Part shown: positions 24,753 through 36,164 of the stretch, piece by piece
Layout: each line of letters opens with the position of its first letter
How positions within the stretch are numbered: the stretch's first letter is position 1
Origin: Plantago ovata
Lineage: Eukaryota; Streptophyta; Magnoliopsida; Lamiales; Plantaginaceae
Assembly: GCA_028274465.1 (NCBI GenBank)
Contig: CM051455.1
Location: forward strand, 125,895,462 to 125,959,461
Direction: 5' to 3'
Length of the DNA: 64,000 nt
Notes under the pieces: generated by a model
Told to the model about the DNA's origin: nothing
The model's database searches: none
The model's input: only the letters and a program-made list of their open reading frames with translations
Made by a program: the position numbers and the translations under genes

Positions 24753-26210
24753 AAGTTACTTTTCAGTAACTAGGTTTGCTGATACTTAAAATCAGAGAGC
24801 GGAAGTCTTTGATACAATAAGTGTTTCTTTCAGTAAGTGAAGGTTTCAGCAAGTGATGTGAGTGACTGTGTACAGATAGATATGATTTGCTGAAAAACCA
24901 AATACAGTAAGTAAATCACATAAACACTTTTATAGTGGTATCTGAGAGTGGCGTAATCTCTCAACTAATCCACTTTGTCCTTTCTAGGACTGAATCCACT
25001 AAGAAAAGATTGAGGTTCCTTACAACACCTATCTAGAGCGATTCAAACAGAAACCAAAGCACACTTGCTTCGTCTCCAACCTAATCTAGAGAACGCAACC
25101 TTGTTCTCCACCAAACTTGGTACTTTTAATCAGCAAAACTATGCTCGATTAAGTTCCCCCTGAATATCACGCCTGAAAGGGTGTATTTTCAGTTAGAGAG
25201 GTTTGGGATGAGAAAACTTAATTATAACTTATTCAGTTACAACAAGTAATCTAAGAAACAAAACTTTGAATACTTTGCAGTAAACAAGTTTGATTGTTTC
25301 TGGTGTCAAGACTTGTTCTTGTTCAAAAGAAAGAAGGAACACTTAACTAATTTCTTAGTCGTGTAAATTCTACTTCTTTACAAGTAGCTTTTTCAAGCTT
25401 TAAGTCTTGGAACGGATCAATGGCAGTAGAGAGTATTGAAGGGTTTGTGAGTTTAAGCACAAGTGAGAGTATGATCACGTTGTTGACACACTTCAACTCT
25501 TTGCCGGATGACCTCTATTTATAGTGAAAATAAGGAGCCGTTTGAATTTCAAATTCTAAGGCTTTTGTTCCTTAAAATGTCACTATCTTGCTTTTGTATT
25601 TTCAGCAGCGTCCTTGTTTGTCTTCTAGTCTTCATGTCCTTCGCGTGCATGCTTTGCATTTAATGCTCATTTGAATAGAATTCAAACAGTAACATTGGAG
25701 CGCAAAATACAAGTACTTTCAGCAAGAGGTCACATATGTTCCATCAGCAAGTGGTTAGTCTCAGTTTCAGCAAGCACAACCTACTCTGTCATATAGATTT
25801 TCACTTATGCAATGATGTTGCTGAAGTTTCCACTTTCTGAGCAACATGTGCCTTTGTAGATACCAGTCTTCAGAAATCTTCTAGTCTTCAGATCTTCAAA
25901 ATCTTCAAGTCTTCAGATCTTCAAAATCTTCAAGATTCTGAGCGGTTCTAAATGCTTCAATAGTTTGTTTGTAAAAACAAAGTACATCATCAGCAAATGC
26001 TTCAATAGGTTTTATTTCTTTTCAGAAAACAAGATACATCATAAGCTTTAAAACCAACCTATCTAGCACCTATTCTAAGTCTTCAGCAAACGTTCCTCTT
26101 TTACAATGTCCTTAAAATTCTAAATTCTTATGGACCTTAAGAGTACTAGTTACTGGACTTTCCTTTATTTAGCATGGTTAATTGTTCATCAAATTACAAG
26201 TTTCCTAACA
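24611..26210 (-). repeat. 5' LTR of Copia element E
   Basis: On the minus strand it runs from TGTTAGGAAAC (26210) to GGGACCAACA (24611), followed by the tRNA-iMet primer site. It is unusually rich in CAGCAA/TTGCTG words, and a 25-bp unit around CTTCAGATCTTCAAAATC repeats at 25880-25935. Confidence 0.85.
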
Positions 26211-26281
26211 CATTATCTTTAATTGCATTAGACGGGTCTGTTCCACAATACTTTTGAATGCCAACTACTTTTGACGGGTAT
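26211..26281. repeat. 42-bp satellite, left part
   Basis: Units like ACGGGTCTGTTCCACAATAC followed by TTTTGAAC lie between the Copia LTR and Cassandra, and continue at 27078. Confidence 0.7.
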
Positions 26282-27077
26282 TGTAACGACCCGGCTCACT
26301 AACGGGACGAGACCCAGCCCAACGAGCCGGCAAGGTTACTCATGGGCGCTCTCTAGGGTGATATGCTGGCCCCACAGACCAACACGGGTTCTAATCCGCG
26401 CACTTTGTCCTCACTCGTGCGCACACCGGGAACTTCCCAGTGGGTCACCCATCCTAGAATTGCTCCAGAGCAAGCACGCTTAACTCTGAAGTTCTTATAG
26501 GTGGATTCCCGAAAAGAAAGGTGCACCTTGTTGACATGAGTAGCGTTCTCAACCCCTTTAAGCCTCTGAATTTCTGGGGCGTTACAATCACCCCCTCTTA
26601 AATTGCGCAACGTCCTCGTTGCGCGCTGTCCCGAGACCAACCATCCGTGCAGGATTCTAGAGGTGGCCCCTATGGGCTCAAGAGGTGGCTCCCACCGTCG
26701 GTACGGTGTAGCACTTTGCCCCGTATGGCACTTAGTTCCTGCAGTTCCGGATAGTCCCGCTCTGATACCACTTGTAACGACCCGGCCCACTAACGGGCCG
26801 AGACCCAGCCCAACGAGCCGGCAAGGTTACTCATGGGCGCTCTCTAGGGTGATATGCTGGCCCCACAGACCAACACGGGTTCTAATCCGCGCACTTTGTC
26901 CTCACTCGTGCGCACACCGGGAACTTCCCAGTGGGTCACCCATCCTAGAATTGCTCCAGAGCAAGCACGCTTAACTCTGAAGTTCTTATAGGTGGATTCT
27001 CGAAAAGAAAGGTGCACCTTGTTGACATGAGTAGCGTTCTCAACCCCTTTAAGCCTTTGAATTTCTGGGGCGTTACA
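26282..27077 (-). mobile_element. Cassandra TRIM retrotransposon
   Basis: Two 305-bp LTRs (26282-26586 and 26773-27077, TGTAACG to CGTTACA) flank a 186-bp non-coding centre. On the minus strand the primer site GTGGTATCAGAGC directly follows the first LTR. An exact 5-bp target duplication GGTAT lies at 26277-26281 and 27078-27082. Each LTR contains 5S rRNA-like sequence, the defining mark of Cassandra. The LTRs differ at about 4 of 305 positions by eye, so insertion is recent, of order 0.5 My at 1.3e-8 per site per year. It looks structurally whole; the family encodes no protein. Confidence 0.93.
26420..26500 (-). promoter_or_regulatory. 5S rRNA-like internal promoter in Cassandra LTR
   Basis: On the minus strand AGTTAAGCGTGCT (Box A-like) is followed by CTAGGATGGGTGAC (Box C-like) at 5S spacing. 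The same block recurs at 26910-26991. It is a 5S-derived element inside an LTR, not a 5S gene. Confidence 0.8.
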
Positions 27078-27560
27078 GGTATGTTCCACAATACTTTTGA
27101 ACTCTATCATCTTTCGACGGGTCTGTTTCACAATAATTTTGAAGAGTAATTGCGTCCAACGGGTTTATCCCGCGATACTTTTGAACACTAAGTACGTTAC
27201 GGGTTTGCTCCGCAATATATTTGAACACTATATGCTTTCAAAGGATCTGTTCCACAATACTTTTGAAAACTAACTGTGTTCGACAAGTCTGTTCCGCAAT
27301 ATTTTTTAGCACTAACCGTGTTCTAGTGGTTCTTCCGCAATACTTTAGAACATTATCTACGTTACACGGGTCTATTCCATATACTTTAGGACACTGATTG
27401 TGTTCGGCGAGTTTATTATGCAATACTTTAGGACACTAACTTCGTTCAATGGGTCTATTATACAATAATTTAAAACACTAAACTTTACTTATAAATCTAT
27501 TTCGCAATATTTTAATTTTTAAAATATTGATCACATTTGATGTGATTGTTCTACGATATT
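27078..27560. repeat. 42-bp satellite, right part
   Basis: About ten diverged units of ~42 bp (…GTTCCACAATACTTTTGAAC…ACGGGTCT…), increasingly degraded toward 27500. The reverse-complement form of the same unit occurs at 43880-44405. Confidence 0.75.
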
Positions 27561-28203
27561 TTGTCAATGAAAAAAGAAAAAGAACGATGTTATTTATTTT
27601 TATTGATCTTCATTTAATTATTTGCGAATTTACTATTTTCCGTTGAATTTCGACGGCTTATTTGCTAATTTTGATAAATTTAATAAGAAAAAAAAATTAA
27701 TAGTAATTGATCATCTCCCTCCCTTGTAAAATAGAGTATGATCATTGTGTAACATAGTCATACAATGGCCTCCATTCAAGTTTGGTCATGGGTTTGTTCC
27801 CACCAAATGAGTAAGATAGAGTATTTTATTATTTTTATTTTATTTTATTTCTTCTTTCTTCTTTCTTTAATTGTTTCTCCTCTCTACAAGACTAAATTAG
27901 TTAAAAAATAAATGGAAAAATAAAAGGAAAATTTGGGTAGGATAGAGTATGATGGTTGGAGATGATGTGTATGATGGTTGGAGATGATGTGTATGATATA
28001 ATTTGATGTGAGTGGAATGATAGATGATGTGTATGATATAGTTTGATGTGAGTGAGTGATGATGTAACATAAGATAAAGTTTGAGGGTTGTAGATAGTAT
28101 AAGGGGTTTGTTAAATGAGTTTTTGTTGTTGTGTTGGCTTGATTTAAGGGCGTATTGAGAAAGTGCGGTATGATTTTATAGGTATAACGATGATAGTTGT
28201 AAG
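27561..28203. other. Intergenic, AT-rich
   Basis: No gene is supported. It has a short tandem motif around GGAGATGATGTGTATGATGG at 27953-28040. It ends with TGTAAG directly before the CACTA element. Confidence 0.6.
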
Positions 28204-28223
28204 CAGTACAAGAAAAGCCCCTT

Positions 28224-28616
28224 TTAGCGACGGATTGGACGGAGTCGCTATACAGGACCGATCCGTCGCTAACAGGCATTAGCAACGGGGACTCCGTCGC
28301 TAAATAGGACGTCGCGAAAAGTGGCGTCACTAATGAAATAAGCGACGGATAATATGATTCGTCGCTGTTTTCAGCGACGGATGAAACGATCCGTCGCAAA
28401 CTTCATCGTTGACCAAAGTTGTGACGGAATACTTATCCGTCTCTATATATAGCGACGGATAAACTTATCCGTCGCTAAATGGAGCGACAGGTGTCTAGAC
28501 GTGGTTCAAGCTCTTTAGCGACGTATAATTTCATCCGTCTCTATATATAGAGACGGATGACATAATCCGTCGCTATATATAGAGACGGATAACATCATCC
28601 GTCGCTAAATCTGGAG
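28224..28616. repeat. CACTA subterminal repeats, left
   Basis: A dozen or more AGCGACGGAT / ATCCGTCGCT units, often paired head-to-head around TATATATA or 10-12-bp spacers. In this superfamily such units bind the element's own proteins. Confidence 0.8.
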
Positions 28617-29099
28617 GGTAAAAAAAAAAAATTCTTTTTTTGGATAGCCAATTTATAATACCAAAACCTGTACATATAGTATATACATCAATTGTCCATA
28701 ATCCTCATTGAAACGAGTCATAAAGTAAACTCAAAATGGTGAAAAATCATTAATATAAATAGACAAATGTTGGAAGTTCATTGCACACGAATGTATATAA
28801 GGTGTCGAAGATTCTAAACTAGTTACGATGCATGCAATTGCTAACTCTAATAATCCAACATTGCAAAGTAACAATTCCAAGTCCAAAGGATCCCAATCTA
28901 CACGAACATGCCTGTAAAAACAAAATGAAAAGAAGAAAGTTAAAAGATTGAACCTGAGTCAACATACAACTCACATAGCCCTAAATTCACTAACACATGG
29001 TGACTAACATATCACCCAAACACATACAGTGGCTAACATACCACTCACACTAATGAACCAGTTTGTAAACGTACCATGATAGCAATAAGTCATTGTGAA

Positions 29100-32000
29100 T
29101 CACACAGCTGGCATGAGAGGCTGAAGTTGACCAAGGAGGGGATCTGCAAAGACAAAGAAACCATACAAAATGAAAGATGTAAGTTCATATCTACACATCA
29201 ATTGCAACTTATTAAGTAATTAATAAAACTTTCGTACTTAGTGCATAAACAAATAAACCACACAGACAATACATGTAAGTATAGTTTGTACCCTCTTCTT
29301 CGCCTGTGGCTAAGTCCACAAATGTGCCATCGTGAAGATGTATGACTTCATCCATGACATGAACGGGGTTCCTATCAAGTGCACCCAAGTCCACACTCGC
29401 TTCTTGGTAGGAGTTAGTCGTTGAGTCATCATCCTCAATGTACTCCACCTTGGAGAGTGCACGTATATGGATAGCAGCCACCCAGTCATTTTGGGACCGT
29501 TTCAAGGTGGGATATGGAAGATACATCACTTGGCGTGCTTGAGTAGTCAATATAAAAGGTTCATACTTCCTATACTTCCTCTTCAAGTTAATGTCAACCG
29601 ATTCACTCTGCTCATTCATCCTTGTACCTTCTGGAGTAGGATCATACCAATTAACTTCGAAGATGAAGACCCTTTTCTTAGGCGTTCTGGGGTATTCAAG
29701 TCTGATGACTCGTTTCAACTTCCCGTAGAAATCAAACATGTCAGGTGATCCTGTATCTGCTGCATTGATAGAAACCCCTGAGTTGGTGGTTGCCATGGCC
29801 GAGTTAGAATGGCCAACCGTGTGGAATCTCAAGCCATTGACTATGTAACCTTCATATGTGTGTGCCAATCTATATGGCCCAGCGGCAAGGGCATGGAGAT
29901 ATGGATCATCAACCCTGTTCTCTTCATTTCTGACATAGGCCTTGAACCAATCTGCAAATTCAGCTTCCAACCTCATGGTACAGTCATACTCAATGGTGTC
30001 ATCTGTCATGAGTGGATCCTCTCGCAGACAGCGCTCTTTGAAAGCACTGCGGATAATTAAGTAATGATCAGAAGGTATCATTTAGTGGGTGTTCAATGGA
30101 GATAGTATTTACAAAGTGAAAGGAGAAAGGTACTTACGTATTGAATATTATGTCGAATGGCCTGACCTCTTTACAGTTCTGGAGGACATAGTGATGAGCT
30201 GCCTTAGGCTCTTTATCACTCAACAATTCACTCTTTTCCTCACCCAAAGGGCTCCCTGACACCCTGAAGATGGAAGGAGCAACATCATGATCCTCTTGCA
30301 CCACAAAGGTGTTTGCATTGCGAGCAGGCTTATTAGCCTTTGTCTGGATGTCGTCCTGGAAGTAGTAGGAGCAGAAGGTTGCAGTTTCCTCTCGCAAGTA
30401 AGCATTTGCAATCGATCCCTCAGGCTGTGCTTTGTTCTTCACAAATCTCTTCAGCTTACCCAAGTACCTGTGACACATGTAATTGTTAGACTTGCATGCA
30501 TATCTATATAAGGTATCAAATACGTGTACTTAAATCTTGTACATTACTGACCTCTCAAATGGATACATCCATCGATACTGTACTGGGCCAGCAAGCCTCG
30601 CCTCGAATGGGAGATGAATAGGTAAGTGCTCCATAAAATCAAACCAGCTAGGTGGTAAGAAACACTCGAACTTGCACAGAATCACGGGTATGTCCTTCTC
30701 AAGACGAAGCAACACATCCTCTTGCACGGCCCTTGTGCTTATATTCTTGAAGAATAAGCTCAAGTCAGTGAAAGCGCTCCGAACAGCTGGCTTAGGTAAC
30801 AACTCTCGGATTGCAACCGGGAGTAGTCTCTCCATGAACACATGACAGTCATGGCTTTTCATCCCATACATCTTTGTTTTGTTGGTATCCACACGAGTAC
30901 CCAACTTTGATGCATAACCATCGGGGAACTTGATTGTCTTCACCCAATCAAAGAGTCGGACCCTAGTATACTTGTCAATGGCATAGCATGCCATTGGCCA
31001 CTTTCCATCATCACTCTTCTTTGCCATCTCCGGCCTCTTACACCATGTATTCAATTCCTGCCTAGACTTCTCCGTATCCTTTGTCTTACCAAGGATGTTG
31101 CAAATGGTGTTGAAGGTGTTCTCGAACACGTTCTTCTCAACATGCATAAAATCCAAGTTGTGTCGTATGAGAAGACTGCTCCAATACGGCAAGTCCCAAA
31201 AGATGCTTCTCTTCTTCCATCCACAAGTCTCGTTGATCTTATTGTTATGCTTCTCCCACCCTAACTCAGTCACTTTCTTCAGACCCAACTCATCAATAAT
31301 TGCTAGGATCTCTTTGCCAGTTAGATGCTTCGGGGGCCCTTTCTCTACAACCACCCCTTTCTTGAATTGAGTAGTGTTCCTTCGGAAAGGATGGTCAGGC
31401 TCTAGAAACCTCCGATGACAATCAAACCAACTCTCTTTCGCACTCACAGTCAATCTAAAAGCATCAGTATCATCTAAACAATGGGGACAAGCAAGTCTCC
31501 CCGACGTCTTCAAACTAGAAAGCATAGAGTATGCTGGAAAATCAGAGACTGTCCATAGAAGTGCAGCTCTCAAGGTGAAGTTCTTCTTCTTCGAGACATC
31601 ATATGCAGGGATGCCCTTCTCCCACAACTCGAGCAACTCCTTGATAAGGGGCTGCAAGAATACATCCGACTTCACACCAGGATCATCTGGCCCAGGCACC
31701 AACACAGTCAAGAACATGAATGGTGACTTCATGCAGTCACCAGGGGGAAGATTGTACGGGGTTAGCATCACTGGCCAACACAAGTACCTCCGTTCACTAC
31801 CGAATGGGTTAAACCCATCTGTACAAAGCCCGAGTCGTACATTCCTAGGCTCGGCTGTGAAATCTCCATAGAGCTTGTCAAACTCTTTCCATGTGGGTGT
31901 GTCTGCTGGGTGCTCCATTAGCTTAGGATCCTTTGGATCCACTCTTTCACTGTGCCACCGCATCTTATCGGCCGTTGTGATGGATGCATACAACCTCTTC

Positions 32001-32881
32001 AACCGAGGTGCTAGGGGAAAGTACCACATCTTCTTGAAAGATAGATTCTTCTTCTGTCGTTTGTTTGATGCCCCCTCTTTGTAGCGATTGTATCTTGCAT
32101 GGCCACAGAACTTGCACTCAAGTAGATCTTTGTCCTCCCCCCAATAAATCATGCACATCTTCTCACAAAAATCTATCTTCTCCATAGGCAACCCCATAGC
32201 TCTCATCTTCTTCTCAGCTTGGTAATAGTCCTTAGGCACTATATTGGGTTGAGGACAACACTCGGATAGCAACTGAACATTTGCACTGAAGGCCTCCTCA
32301 GACTGGCCTCCACCCAATGCCTTGTTAGTCATCAGCCTAGACAACAAAGACATCTCCGTGTGTGTAGGGCATCCTTCCCATATGGGTTTCTTCGCAGCTT
32401 CCAACATGTCAAATAATTTCTGGTCCTCTGCATTTGGTGGCTCCTCTACATTATTAGGAGCAAAAGCTGGACCAGCTAGATTATGCACCATCTCTTCCAT
32501 CCGCTCACCATCAGAAGCATTACGAAGTCGGGGAAACAATTGAGAACTTGGACGGGGATCAGAGGCACTTCCCCTCCTTTGTCTCTTCTTCATCATCTGT
32601 GGGTCTATTGGAAAGGGACGTGGTGGTAGTTTCTCACCATGACAATCCCATATAGCATATCCAGGAACAAACCCATTTCGTCTCAAGTGTTCAACTACCG
32701 TTGCAGGAGGCAAATAGTTGAAATTCCTACATTTTTTGGCATTGCAAGGGCACTTTATAGACCCTTTGCTCACACAATTGGGATGTGCCAATGCAAATTC
32801 AATGAAGGCTCGTACGCCTTCCTCAAAACTAGGAAGGATGAATCCATTAGCAACACGGTTGTACATCCAAGAACGATCCAT
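29100..32881 (-). CDS. CACTA transposase, TNP2/En-Spm type
   Basis: This is the DDE transposase that excises and reinserts the element. I infer four exons: 32881-30552, 30467-30138, 30046-29292 and 29143-29100, all with GT-AG borders and consistent phase, giving about 1152 residues. An N-terminal transposase-associated zinc-binding domain begins MDRSWMYNRV with C-x-C and C-x-x-x-C clusters (KCPCNAKKC, residues ~44-52). The TNP2 core (residues ~190-560) includes CMIYWGEDKDLLECKFCG, LGLCTDGFNPFG and HNLDFMHVEKNVFEN. A domain of the DUF4218 type follows (ELLPKPAVRS … LPIHLPFEA … RYLGKLKRFV, across intron 1), then a DUF4216-like domain (FYGKLKRVIRLEYP, FEVNWYDP) in exon 3. The frame looks open throughout, so the element may be, or recently was, autonomous. 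Exon 4 (short, ending PLMPAV) is the least certain part. Confidence 0.85.
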
Positions 32882-33422
32882 CGGATAAACTACCTATATA
32901 TAAAAATACAAATCTAAACAAAATAATATTAATTACAACATGGATTCAATACTCAATCTCAACATTTAGCATCCATACATCATATAGTCAATACTCAATT
33001 TCAACATTTACCATCCATACTCAATACTCAATATCACCAAGAATTCAATTTCACCATAAATCTATCAAATTATCAAGTCCAATGATAATATACTACTCAA
33101 TACTTATTAAACAACCTAGTAGGAACTAAACATAAAACATGAATTTGCTCAAACACATCGAAAATCAACGAATTCCCAAATATTTCAAAGTTAGGGTTTA
33201 TGCAAATTACCTTCAATTTTGGAACAAATGGTCCATGGGTAATGAAATTGAATGCCCAATCTTGTTCCTTGCTCCAATAGCTTCGAATAGACTCCAAAAT
33301 TGCTCGATTTGGATGAGTAATGCCCAAAATTCAAATTTTTGTTATTTTCGCGGGTTGAGAAGAGAAGAGAGGCAGAGAAGAAATGGGGAGGAAGAAGACG
33401 ATCGCGATCTGTATACAGAACT

Positions 33423-33734
33423 TAGCGACGGATGATATTATCCGTCGCTAACTGGCGACGGATAAGGTCATCCGTCGCTATATGTTGATTATCCAATTTC
33501 TTTCCCTTTTATTTTTATATTGGTCAACTCCAATAGCGACGAACAGTTTTATCCGTCGCTAAATTAGCGACGGATAACACTAATCCGTCGCTAAATGCAA
33601 GCCGGATTGGGTGTTCCAAAGGACGAACTGAGCTTAGAGCGCAGTTCGTCCTCATCCGTCGCTACGAGTAGCGATCCGTCGCTATTTAGCGACGGATGCC
33701 ATCTGTATCTATTGATCCGTCGCTAAAAGATGTA
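33423..33734. repeat. CACTA subterminal repeats, right
   Basis: Head-to-head AGCGACGGAT units matching those at the left end, lying upstream of the transposase gene and so also likely to overlap its promoter. Confidence 0.8.
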
Positions 33735-33913
33735 TTTCTTGTGGTGTGTAAGGGATTGTTTTTCAATTTGTAAAAATTTGTGTGGGCATTTATGGGGAAG
33801 TGTGTATGATATTTTGTGGACTGACTGAATAGTTAGGATTAGTAAAAAAATAAAAAAATAATATTAATTTCTGAAAAAAACAAAATTTTATTTTCTATAC
33901 CATTTCTATGGGG

Positions 33914-34979
33914 AGTGTTTTAAAAGGCAATCGTGAGGCGCGTCCTGGGGCTCGCCTAGCTCGAGGCATTTTACACCTACAATGCTCTGGGGCACTTGTA
34001 TGAGGCATAAGTGTTGTGAGGCGTACGCCTCGATGGTCGGGGCGTACGCCTTTTACGCCCCGGTGGCTGCGGCAAACGCCTTACGTCCCAAGGAGCGAGG
34101 CATAGACATTTGAAACTTTACTATTTTTCCTTACGAAGAGGTAGTTTAAATCTTGAATTTGAATAGAATAATATATTTTCTTCCTATTTTTTAATTTTTT
34201 ATGTTTAGAACATTTAAATTTTTTAACAAAAAGTTCACACATTTGGTTTTAAATGAATATGTAACATTAGAATTCGATATTTGTTCAAAATAAATATTTA
34301 ATAATATGAAAAATTGAAAATTTTGAATGATGTCACCTATAATTTACAATTTTTCTTAGAAATTAATTTATTATAGTTGAATATTTATTCTTTAACTAAA
34401 GGATGACGTATTTCTTATATGCAATAAAAGTTATATACCATATTGTATTATATTAAATAAGCTGACAAGTAAAATTGAAATATTGTTGAAGTGTATATGT
34501 AATTTGATGTTGGGTAACATATACTATGCAGATTCAAACGTAAAACATACACTTATAAACCAGTTATGTAAGCATATTTTTTCATTGTTTACTCTTTTGG
34601 CTTCTATTTTTATTATTTTAGAAATATGTTTTTAACTTTCTACTCACAATTCATGATTTTTGTAAACGACAAATATTACAACGTACTCCTACACTAATGC
34701 TACACAAACTTCCTCTTCAATTAACTTATTTCTCCACACCTAAACCAACCTTGTAATCCCGCCACCGCTGGGGTTCGAACCCTGCACCTCTCCTTTTTTA
34801 ACTTTCTACTCATAATTCTTGATTTTTGTTGTTATTTTGTCTACTAACTTATAAAATTATGTTTTTAAAATAATTAATTTGAGAAATTTATGGAGCATAC
34901 GCCCCGTGCCTCAGGACATATACATCGCCTCAAGGCACATATTACACCCCGCCTAACGCCTTACGCCCTTTAAAACACT
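33914..34979. mobile_element. Possible decayed hAT-like non-autonomous element
   Basis: The ends AGTGTTTTAAAAGGC and GCCCTTTAAAACACT form imperfect terminal inverted repeats, and both sub-ends are rich in GAGGCGTACGCC-like words. No clear 8-bp target duplication is visible and there is no ORF. An AT-rich middle carries a SINE fragment. The family is inferred from the ends only. The CACTA element ends 168 bp to the left; that spacer shows nothing. Confidence 0.4.
34664..34794 (-). mobile_element. SINE fragment with 35-bp flanking repeat
   Basis: On the minus strand the B-box-like GGTTCGAACCCC is present but the A-box part is missing relative to the copy at 46101-46281. A 35-bp direct repeat beginning TTTTTAACTTTCTACTCA flanks it (34629-34663, 34795-34829; two differences), unusually long for a SINE target duplication. 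Confidence 0.65.
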
Positions 34980-35911
34980 ATTTGAACTTGTAGTTCAGTT
35001 CCTCTCAATTTGGAACTCCACACATTCCATGAGTATTGTACTCTGCCTCTTTGAGTTGTCTCAATTAAGCATTCTATTGTAAGATATTAAGATACTATCT
35101 CTCCCCCACAGAGAGAATGTATCTTACTGTTCCGAACCAGCTGTTCAGTGCTTATCCAATAAAAGTGGGAATTGTCAAGTTTTCCCCCACATGAAAGTGA
35201 CCTCTCTTTCACTTTAAAACCTTACAAAGTTTTTTCACAATTACAGTGTGATCAAGCTGCTCAAGCTATCTCAAATTTAAATGGTGTGAATTATCGTAAC
35301 TTATCTTTACTTCGAAAGATCCAACGACAATTATCACAAGCATTGAGTCATATGACACTTTTTTGCACCATTAAATTTTGATCAATCAATTTTCAATAAA
35401 TTTTTCCAAATAGTAAGCCTTGTACCATGAGAAAACTTTCTCATCAACACAACAACAATGTGCAACTATGATTATTTGAGTCCAACCTTGAGCCATCAAT
35501 AATCCACGAATGCACACTATTAGTTATAATCAACAAGCTTACAATTTTTTAAAGTAAAAGACTTTTGTAAAGAGAGCACTAGTAGGTAACAAATTATAAA
35601 ACATGTATTGCACATGTACACTAAAAAATGGAACAACTCATATTCACTTCAATTACCATGTGCCAAATGTGGAGAATTCTCCTCCTCCCACATTTTTAGA
35701 ATTTCAAAACTTTCATATATTTAACGTGGTCTATATGCACATGTCGAAAAACTAACTTTCGGCATGATAAGATCCACTTAAATAACACTTGAATGGTACA
35801 CATTTTTAGACCAATGACCTTATACACATGTTCTATCCCCACATGGAATAGGTATATTTTAAAGAGAAGAGCATTTACAATAAATTGCAAAACCGAACGA
35901 CATACCTCGTA
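34980..35911. other. Intergenic, no gene recognised
   Basis: AT-rich. Short stretches such as 35020-35400 resemble degraded retrotransposon LTR sequence, but I cannot assign a family or boundaries. Confidence 0.4.
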
Positions 35912-36164
35912 CTTCATACGTCCCATAACAAATGTTACACTTTCATTTTGTTGACTTTTCGAGGGTCAGTTTGACCTCGTATTAATCCAAAATTATACCA
36001 TAAAAATATTTAAGAATTCTATATAATGAAAATATAAACATTCTAGTTTTATAATATAATATTTTGAATTATTTTTATCATATGTTTGAGAATAAATTAA
36101 GGTCAAACTGACCCTAAAAAAGTCAACAAAATAAAGTTTAACATTTGTTATGAGACGGAGGAAG
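35912..36164. mobile_element. Stowaway-like MITE
   Basis: A 253-bp AT-rich element with ~65-bp terminal inverted repeats (CTTCATACGTCCCATAACAA against CTTCCTCCGTCTCATAACAA) and a TA duplication at 35910-35911 and 36165-36166. No coding capacity; Tc1/mariner-related by its ends. Confidence 0.85.

Larger units (their letters stand above)
22412..26210 (-). mobile_element. Ty1/Copia element E, 5' part
   Basis: Reading on the minus strand: a 1.6-kb LTR (26210 to 24611), an initiator-tRNA-Met primer site, and a Copia-type gag (24334 to 22412) that is cut by element B. Pol and the other LTR are not in the window. On its right it borders a 42-bp satellite. It is broken by the insertion and by at least one internal break. 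Confidence 0.85.
28204..33746 (-). mobile_element. CACTA (En/Spm) DNA transposon, apparently complete
   Basis: The ends are CAGTACAAGAAA (left) and, as reverse complement of the right end, CACCACAAGAAA; each differs by one base from the usual CACTACAAGAAA. Subterminal regions carry many AGCGACGGAT units in both orientations. One four-exon TNP2-type gene lies between. The element is directly flanked by the 6-mer TGTAAG on both sides (28198-28203, 33747-33752), longer than the 3 bp usual for CACTA. No separate TNPA-like gene is seen in the 5.5 kb. Confidence 0.9.

Noticed and set aside
26420-26500. 5S rRNA gene on the minus strand
   Set aside because: Only the internal-promoter part of 5S is well kept, and it lies within matching LTRs with a tRNA-iMet primer site between them, so it is Cassandra.
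26271-26974. Plus- and minus-strand ORFs in Cassandra
   Set aside because: The family is non-coding; the ORFs are repeated because the LTRs are repeated.
27884-28399. Ser/Thr-rich ORF on the minus strand
   Set aside because: It runs across the CACTA left end and a local repeat and shows no recognisable domain.
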